Source: Desulfocapsa sp. (GTDB lineage: Bacteria > Desulfobacterota > Desulfobulbia > Desulfobulbales > Desulfocapsaceae). From it: a stretch of DNA of 12,324 bases. Where the stretch lies: assembly GCA_030635405.1 (NCBI GenBank), contig DAOVZA010000020.1:1-12324 (forward strand), given 5' to 3'. This document shows positions 7,562 through 12,324 of the stretch, piece by piece; positions within the stretch are counted from its first letter, which is position 1, and every line of letters begins with the position of its first letter. The position numbers and the translations under genes were made by a program. The notes beneath the pieces were generated by a model that made no database searches, was not told the origin of the DNA, and saw only the letters and a list, made by a program, of their open reading frames with translations.

Positions 7562-8028
7562 CCATCTCTAAAATTCGTCTCAACTCTCTTGAGGAAACCA
7601 GTAGATTTGCATCTCTTCTTGCCCGACTGGCACTTCCTGGAGATGTTATCTGTTTGAGTGGGGATTTAGGTGCCGGTAAGACAGCGCTTACACAGGAAAT
7701 AGCAAAAGGTCTTGATGTGCCGTCTTCCTGTTATGTTACCAGCCCCACTTTTTCAATTTTACAGGAATATCCAGGAAGACTCCCCTTATATCATTTTGAT
7801 TTTTATCGTCTTTCTGATGAGGTCGAGGTTGAAGATCTCGGATTCGAGGAATATTTTTATCTTTCAGGGCTTTGCGTTATTGAATGGTCTGAAATCGCAG
7901 GTTCTCTTATCCCTGAGTCTCGACTTCTATTGAAAATGACCATTGCTGATGATTTGTCCAGAGATGTTGATATATATTTTGGTAACGGTTCATGGGAAGA
8001 ACGTTTACAGCCACTTCTTGTGTCATAG
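7558..8028 (+). CDS. tsaE: tRNA threonylcarbamoyladenosine biosynthesis ATPase
   Basis: TsaE (YjeE family, PF02367), the ATPase that with TsaB and TsaD completes t6A37 formation on ANN-decoding tRNAs. The 156-residue protein has the P-loop GDLGAGKT (35-42), TSPTFSILQEY (61-71), HFDFYRL (79-85) and the VIEW motif (107-110), all diagnostic. Its ATG overlaps the kinase stop (ATGA, 7558-7561), and there is no strong Shine-Dalgarno, so translation is probably coupled to the kinase gene. No other t6A gene is in the window. A promoter for the next gene begins 29 bases after the stop. Confidence 0.95.
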   Translation: MTISKIRLNSLEETSRFASLLARLALPGDVICLSGDLGAGKTALTQEIAKGLDVPSSCYVTSPTFSILQEYPGRLPLYHFDFYRLSDEVEVEDLGFEEYFYLSGLCVIEWSEIAGSLIPESRLLLKMTIADDLSRDVDIYFGNGSWEERLQPLLVS

Positions 8029-8056
8029 CATACTCTCTTTTCAAAATACCCATTCT

Positions 8057-8085
8057 TTGCAAATTCAGGTTAATTTCTGTATAGT
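8057..8085 (+). promoter_or_regulatory. Predicted sigma-70 promoter of the ycaO-waaF-gmhB unit
   Basis: TTGCAA at 8057-8062 (four of six) and TATAGT at 8080-8085 (five of six) are separated by exactly 17 bases. Transcription would start near 8092, about 65 bases before the YcaO ATG. This is the best promoter-like match in the right half of the window. Confidence 0.55.
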
Positions 8086-8113
8086 ATCCCACTTAAAATA
8101 TATTTCCCTACCA

Positions 8114-8133
8114 AGTATCTAATGTAAGATACT
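8114..8133 (+). promoter_or_regulatory. Inverted repeat in the YcaO leader
   Basis: AGTATCT (8114-8120) and AGATACT (8127-8133) are perfect complements around a six-base loop, roughly 22 bases downstream of the predicted transcription start and 22 before the ATG at 8156. It could be a dimer operator (roadblock position) or an RNA hairpin. No T-run follows, so it is not a terminator. Confidence 0.4.
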
Positions 8134-8155
8134 AACCCTGTTAAGAGCTTTCTAA

Positions 8156-9901
8156 ATGATAAAAAAAGTAATCCGCCTTCAAGATTGTCTGAAAACCTAT
8201 ACGATGGATCAGGATAAGGCTATCTCACCTGAAGAAACAGTGGCCCGCTTTAAAGACAAACTCGACCACCTCAATCTTGACATCTTAAAAGAAGTCAAAA
8301 GGATTGATAATGGACGCCTTGGAATTCCTGTCTATTTTTCTGTTTGTGGTGAAGACGCAAGAGCCATGACGGGTACGAAAAAACAGATGGGTAAAGGGGC
8401 ATCAGCCATACAGGCGCAGGCTTCAGCATGTATGGAACTTGCTGAACGTTTCTCTTTTTTTACATTTAAGAGTAATCCTGATAATTTTATTGAAGGTGAC
8501 TATCAGGAAATGCGTGAAAAAGGATATCCAGTTCTCGATACTAAATATCTTTTACAATCAGTACACGATGAAAAACATGACGCTGCATTTTTAGAGGAGG
8601 TTCTTCAGGGAATACCTATGCAGTGGACTTGGGCAACAAACTTAAGGAATAATGAAGATGTTCTCATGCCATTTTCCTGGTTTTTTGCCATTAATGAATT
8701 TAATGGGCCTTCTGCAGGGAATTCCTATGAAGAGGCTGCATTACAGGGGATATGTGAGATTGTTGAAAGACATGTTTGTGCACTTGTTACCCATAAAAAA
8801 ACAAAAACTCCTTTAATAGATCATGCCTCTGTTAGCGATCCTGTTGCAAAAGAACTCCTTAATATTTTCAAAAAAAATGGGATTGATCTGTATCTCAACG
8901 ATTTCACACTTGATACCGGAATATGCACCGTTGCAGCTCTTGCAATTGACAGATCGTCTTTTCCTGAAAAGAGTGAAATTGTATACACAGCAGGTACTAC
9001 CCCAGACCCTGAAAAAGCATTAATTCGTGCGGTTACGGAAGTTGCCCAACTTGCAGGTGATTTTAATAGTGGCTCAAATTATATAGCATCTGGTTTGCCT
9101 AAACCTCTAGCGATGAAAGAAGTTGATCATGTTGCCAAAAGTGGTTTAGAAATTAAAATTCAGGATATTGCCAATCTTGGTGATATAAACATTAAAAAAG
9201 AAGTTGATAACTGTGTTGATGCACTTGCAGAAAAGGGAATGGATACCTTTATGTTGGATGTTGCTCATCCTGATTTGAAAATTCCAGCTATCTATACCAT
9301 TATTCCCGGTGCTCATTTCCGTGAACGATCAATGATTCATGATGTTGGTCTTTTTGCTTCAAAATTGCTTATGGAAAGAGTAGCTGATCCAAATATTCTT
9401 GATGAACGACTGGCAAGACTTGAGGGCTTGATTCCTGAAGCGTATTACCTTGATTTCTATAGAGGTAAAAATCTGTATGAAAATGGTCAGGCAGAAATTG
9501 CTCTTCTTCATTTTAACAAAGCCCTGGAGCTTAATCCCGAACAGGAAGATCTTCCATATGTCTATTCTTATATGGGCTTGTGTTTGAGAGATCTTGGTAA
9601 CTATGATGAGGCGCTTATTATACTCCAGAAAGGTTTGGACGAAGATCTGGAGCGTCCTGATATCCATAACACCATGGGAGTTTGCTTTTTTAAACAGGAA
9701 GAGTACGCAAAGGCCGTAGAAAGTTTTGAAAAGGCTGTTGAACTTAATCCCTCATCTTCCATGGATTATGCAAACCTTGGGGTTAATCATCGAAAGCTTG
9801 GCAATAATGATGAGGCTATCCATTTCTTAACTCTTGCACTGTCACTTGATCCTGATATCGAATTTGCTCAGCAGCAACTTGCAGAGTTATTAACTGATTA
9901 G
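8156..9901 (+). CDS. ycaO: YcaO-domain protein with C-terminal TPR repeats
   Basis: YcaO enzymes use ATP to activate a peptide-backbone amide, making azolines or thioamides. Here the YcaO domain spans about 20-420: SPEETVARFKDKL (24-36), MGKGAS (78-83), the Glu-rich ASACMELAER (89-98), NGPSAGNSYEEAALQGICE (183-201) followed by IVERH, and TPDPEKALIRAVTEVAQL (282-299). These correspond to the nucleotide- and Mg-binding helices of E. coli YcaO. The C-terminal PxPxP of azoline cyclodehydratases is absent; instead about 427-570 forms four TPR repeats and the protein ends LLTD. At 581 residues it is near E. coli YcaO (586). ATG 8156 has AAGAG eight bases upstream. No TfuA, E1-like protein or precursor peptide is adjacent, so it is probably not a RiPP enzyme. 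A thioamidation or S12-methylthiolation-related role is conceivable but unproven. Fold is certain; function is not. Confidence 0.9.
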   Translation: MIKKVIRLQDCLKTYTMDQDKAISPEETVARFKDKLDHLNLDILKEVKRIDNGRLGIPVYFSVCGEDARAMTGTKKQMGKGASAIQAQASACMELAERFSFFTFKSNPDNFIEGDYQEMREKGYPVLDTKYLLQSVHDEKHDAAFLEEVLQGIPMQWTWATNLRNNEDVLMPFSWFFAINEFNGPSAGNSYEEAALQGICEIVERHVCALVTHKKTKTPLIDHASVSDPVAKELLNIFKKNGIDLYLNDFTLDTGICTVAALAIDRSSFPEKSEIVYTAGTTPDPEKALIRAVTEVAQLAGDFNSGSNYIASGLPKPLAMKEVDHVAKSGLEIKIQDIANLGDINIKKEVDNCVDALAEKGMDTFMLDVAHPDLKIPAIYTIIPGAHFRERSMIHDVGLFASKLLMERVADPNILDERLARLEGLIPEAYYLDFYRGKNLYENGQAEIALLHFNKALELNPEQEDLPYVYSYMGLCLRDLGNYDEALIILQKGLDEDLERPDIHNTMGVCFFKQEEYAKAVESFEKAVELNPSSSMDYANLGVNHRKLGNNDEAIHFLTLALSLDPDIEFAQQQLAELLTD

Positions 9902-9941
9902 AGACGTGATGACGTTTAAATTATATTCTCAAACTGTTTCT

Positions 9942-9945
9942 GAGG
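9942..9945 (+). promoter_or_regulatory. Ribosome binding site that sets the waaF start
   Basis: GAGG ends six bases before ATG 9952. The in-frame TTG at 9946 follows it directly and is too close, so 9952 is preferred. Confidence 0.65.
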
Positions 9946-9951
9946 TTGGCT

Positions 9952-11130
9952 ATGTCTTCTAAGGCGTCTTTACTTGAGCAAAATCCTAAAAAAATACTGA
10001 TCCGTGCTACTAACTGGATTGGAGATGCTGTGATGACTACTCCTGCTGTACACAGTATCCGTAAAAACTTTCCAGATGCTGAAATCACAATGCTTGCAGT
10101 ACCCTGGATTGCTGATATCTTCAGTATGAGTCCTGATGTGGACAAAATCATTAGTTACGATAAAAAGGATCTCTACGAAGGAAAAGTTAAAGGCCCATTA
10201 AAGCTCGCCAAAGATCTTAAAAAAAAGAACTTTGATGCTGCTATTCTCCTGCAAAACGCCTTTGAAGCAGCCTTTGTTGTGAAAATGGCAGGGATCCCGA
10301 TTCGCGCGGGGTATAACCGTGACGGCAGGGGAGTGCTTCTTACTCATGGTGTAACAATAAGTGATGGCATTAAAAAGAGGCATCAGGTTCACTATTATCA
10401 GGATATTCTGGCACAACTTGGCTTGAATATCGGGTCTGATCATTTACGATTGCCACTCGATGATGACTTGAAATTATGGGCCCGGAATTTTGTCGATTTC
10501 TTTTGTTACCACAGCCATGTTTCGATGCTTGATGATGTGAATGAAATTGAGGTTATTCCTGGAGATCTCGAATTAAAAGCGATCAGAAATAGTGATGATT
10601 CCGTACCTGTTATCGGCTTTAACACTGGAGCTGCTTTTGGTCCGGCCAAGCGGTGGCCTGTCGAAAAGTTTGCCCAACTTGCCGCAATAATATCTCATAA
10701 ATATGCAGAAACAGGTTGCCTTATAATGGTGTTTGGAACGGATGTTGACACAAAGGCTGCTCAAGAAATCCGAGAGTTTTCAATACATACTCCAAATCAT
10801 GTACTTGATATGACAGGTAAGACCAGCCTGAAACAAGCCATGGCACTCATTGACTGTTGTGATGCATTTGTAACAAATGATTCAGGACTTATGCATGTGG
10901 CAGCTGGACTTGGAACGCCTAGTGTCGCAATATTTGGTTCAACTGACCATATTGCCACCGGGCCCTATTCAAAAAATGCTATCATTGTGCGTCGTGAAAT
11001 GGAATGCAGTCCATGTATGCAGACACATTGTCCTGAAGGACATTTGAACTGCCTTGAATCGATCAGTTCCACAGATGTTTTTGAAGATCTTGAAAAGATT
11101 CTTTCTGAAAACCGTATCGAAAACGGATAA
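9952..11130 (+). CDS. waaF: ADP-heptose:LPS heptosyltransferase II
   Basis: Glycosyltransferase family 9 enzyme that adds the second L-glycero-D-manno-heptose to the LPS inner core on the cytoplasmic face of the inner membrane. In the 392-residue protein, KILIRATNWIGDAVMTTPA (14-32) is the N-terminal acceptor loop with the probable catalytic base D25. GAAFGPAKRWP (226-236) and TNDSGLMHVAAGLGTP (308-323) bind the ADP-heptose donor. The C-terminal Cys-rich CSPCMQTHCPEGHLNC (352-367) is usual for WaaF. It is some 40 residues longer than typical WaaF because of an extra stretch at about 182-217. It follows ycaO after 50 bases without a visible promoter or terminator, and precedes gmhB by 6 bases, so all three are probably one transcript. 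WaaC or another GT9 enzyme is less likely, because the full set of type II motifs is present. Confidence 0.92.
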   Translation: MSSKASLLEQNPKKILIRATNWIGDAVMTTPAVHSIRKNFPDAEITMLAVPWIADIFSMSPDVDKIISYDKKDLYEGKVKGPLKLAKDLKKKNFDAAILLQNAFEAAFVVKMAGIPIRAGYNRDGRGVLLTHGVTISDGIKKRHQVHYYQDILAQLGLNIGSDHLRLPLDDDLKLWARNFVDFFCYHSHVSMLDDVNEIEVIPGDLELKAIRNSDDSVPVIGFNTGAAFGPAKRWPVEKFAQLAAIISHKYAETGCLIMVFGTDVDTKAAQEIREFSIHTPNHVLDMTGKTSLKQAMALIDCCDAFVTNDSGLMHVAAGLGTPSVAIFGSTDHIATGPYSKNAIIVRREMECSPCMQTHCPEGHLNCLESISSTDVFEDLEKILSENRIENG

Positions 11131-11136
11131 ACAATT

Positions 11137-11730
11137 ATGACATCTAAAAACAGTACTCCGCAGCCCGCAGTATTTCTTGATCGTGATGGAACTATTAATG
11201 AACAGATGGGCTATATTAACCACACCTGTCGTTTCCAACTTTTACCTGGTGCGGCATTGGCCATAAAAAAGCTCAATGATGCAGGTATTCCTGTGGTTGT
11301 TATCAGTAATCAATCCGGTCTTGCACGTGGGTATTTTCCTGAAGAACTTCTCGTTGCTGTCCATGAGAAGATGAACAAACTGCTTGAAGAGGTTGGGGCG
11401 CACGTCGATGGTATATACTACTGTCCGCATCATCCTGAAGCCAAAGAAGAACGTTTTAGAGAAGAGTGCAATTGTCGCAAACCTAAACCGGGATTAATCG
11501 TTCAGGCAGCAAAAGAGATGAATCTTGACCCTGAAAAGTCCTATGTTGTTGGAGATAGATGGTCTGATATCAAAACAGCAGCAAACTGTGGAGCAACATC
11601 TATTCTGGTCCGAACAGGATATGGAAGAGGGGATGAACAATACATTGGCCCAGAGCAAACGATACAGCCGGATTTTAAAGCTGACGATCTTTCAGAAGCT
11701 GTGGATTGGATTTTAAACAAGCAGGTCTGA
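11137..11730 (+). CDS. gmhB: D-glycero-beta-D-manno-heptose-1,7-bisphosphate 7-phosphatase
   Basis: HAD-superfamily phosphatase that removes the 7-phosphate of heptose bisphosphate on the way to ADP-heptose, the donor used by the upstream WaaF. Of 197 residues, FLDRDGTIN (13-21) gives the nucleophile D15 and acid/base D17. VVISNQSG (54-61) is HAD motif II. CPHHP (96-100) with CNC (111-113) supplies the zinc ligands C96, H98, C111 and C113, diagnostic for GmhB against other HADs. RKPKPG (114-119) is motif III, and VGDRWSD (138-144) motif IV. The ATG lies 6 bases after the waaF stop, so the genes are cotranscribed. The imidazoleglycerol-phosphate phosphatase part of HisB is related but would sit with his genes. 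The alpha or beta anomer cannot be settled from the sequence. Confidence 0.94.
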   Translation: MTSKNSTPQPAVFLDRDGTINEQMGYINHTCRFQLLPGAALAIKKLNDAGIPVVVISNQSGLARGYFPEELLVAVHEKMNKLLEEVGAHVDGIYYCPHHPEAKEERFREECNCRKPKPGLIVQAAKEMNLDPEKSYVVGDRWSDIKTAANCGATSILVRTGYGRGDEQYIGPEQTIQPDFKADDLSEAVDWILNKQV

Positions 11731-11735
11731 ATACA

Positions 11736-12324
11736 TTAAGTAAAAGAAAGTCTGACATTATTACTGTCCATTAATGTATCTGCACCGTGGGGAAGGGTGA
11801 TGTTATCCTTACCGTGGCCTATCGGAAAATTTCCCCACACAGGCATTCCAGCAGATTCTGTGAGTTCAAGCAATCGTTTCCATATCTCTTCATGAAAACG
11901 TATTTTCTCAAGACTATCCATCTCATCACTGATTGAAAAATCCCCTAATATAATTCCTGCAGGTTGATTTAACTTTCCACAATGCCAGAGTTGAGTGAGC
12001 ATTCTATCTATTTTGTAGAGGGGTTCTCCAACGTCTTCTATAAAAAGGATAGCATCGCTCCAGTCATTATCTATACTAGTGGAAAGGATACTTAACAGGC
12101 TACAGAGATTACCGCCTATGAGATTCCCTTGAACTGGTGGCCCATCACGTAACACTTCAACATTTCTCTCTGTTATGGCCTTATCCCAATTACCGGTAAG
12201 GCTTGCATAGAAACGCTGTAGACTTTCATTGCTTATAGTTGAAAGGGTGGTGAGCATGGGACCATGAAGAGAGATGAGGTCGTTTGTCTGGTAGAGAGCA
12301 CTATGAAGTATGGTTATATCAGAA
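11736..12324 (-). CDS. ldcA: Murein LD-carboxypeptidase, C-terminal part
   Basis: Peptidase family S66 (LdcA), which releases the terminal D-Ala from tetrapeptides in murein recycling. The frame stays open from the TAA at 11738-11736 to the window edge, so the N-terminus, including the catalytic serine, is missing. The visible part begins SDITILHSALYQTND, then LISLHGPM, the typical stretch after the nucleophile. FIEDVGEPLYKIDRML contains the catalytic glutamate, and NFPIGHGKDNITLPHGA contains the catalytic histidine near the end. The ATG at 12257 is an internal Met, not the start. It converges on gmhB, with 5 bases between the two stop codons and no hairpin between them. A microcin-C immunity protein (MccF-like, same family) is an alternative but less likely without other evidence. 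Confidence 0.9.
   Translation of the reverse strand, partial: SDITILHSALYQTNDLISLHGPMLTTLSTISNESLQRFYASLTGNWDKAITERNVEVLRDGPPVQGNLIGGNLCSLLSILSTSIDNDWSDAILFIEDVGEPLYKIDRMLTQLWHCGKLNQPAGIILGDFSISDEMDSLEKIRFHEEIWKRLLELTESAGMPVWGNFPIGHGKDNITLPHGADTLMDSNNVRLSFT

Noticed and set aside
8029..8155. Possible RiPP precursor peptide next to ycaO
   Set aside because: No open frame with a start codon and RBS in the upstream gap, and the 50-base downstream gap is too short.

Overview
The window looks like a chromosomal segment of an AT-rich, Gram-negative anaerobe, most likely a member of the Desulfobacterota (former Deltaproteobacteria, of the Desulfobulbales type). Gram-negative is well supported: there is an LPS heptosyltransferase (WaaF), the heptose-phosphate phosphatase GmhB, a murein LD-carboxypeptidase and two periplasmic solute-binding proteins. 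The lineage is an inference from the flavour of LeuC/LeuD, the class B DnaJ and the YcaO-TPR fusion, and no marker here proves it. I found no tRNA, rRNA, CRISPR array, transposase or phage gene.

Layout from left to right. (1) 1-573 is the 3' part of a family 3 (amino-acid type) solute-binding protein. (2) 574-1108 is a long AT-rich gap holding a possible gene remnant on the minus strand, small inverted repeats, a good sigma-70 promoter and an inverted-repeat leader in front of the next gene. (3) 1109-2044 is a zinc-finger-less DnaJ-type co-chaperone. It converges on leuCD (minus strand, 2124-3962), and the two units share a strong bidirectional terminator. (4) Divergent from leuC is a plus-strand run of yejA-like oligopeptide/microcin-C-type binding protein, a cytoplasmic REC-PAS-HisKA_3 histidine kinase and tsaE. 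The genes are 12 nt apart and then overlap by 4 nt, so they probably form one operon. (5) A second plus-strand unit has its own promoter at 8057-8085: a YcaO-TPR protein, then waaF and gmhB for the LPS core. (6) A partial ldcA (minus strand) converges on gmhB with only 5 bp between the stop codons.

Functional themes are leucine biosynthesis (leuCD), protein folding (DnaJ-like), cell envelope (waaF, gmhB, ldcA), tRNA t6A modification (tsaE) and nutrient/peptide sensing or uptake (two binding proteins plus a kinase). The YcaO-TPR gene is the least understood. It has the YcaO ATP-binding motifs and resembles the stand-alone E. coli YcaO/methanogen thioamidation type, but it has no TfuA, precursor peptide or other RiPP gene beside it, and its substrate is unknown. 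The other features worth a second look are the yejA-like protein without an ABC permease but next to a kinase, and the dnaJ-like leader, in which one segment can pair either with a nearby repeat or with the ribosome-binding region.
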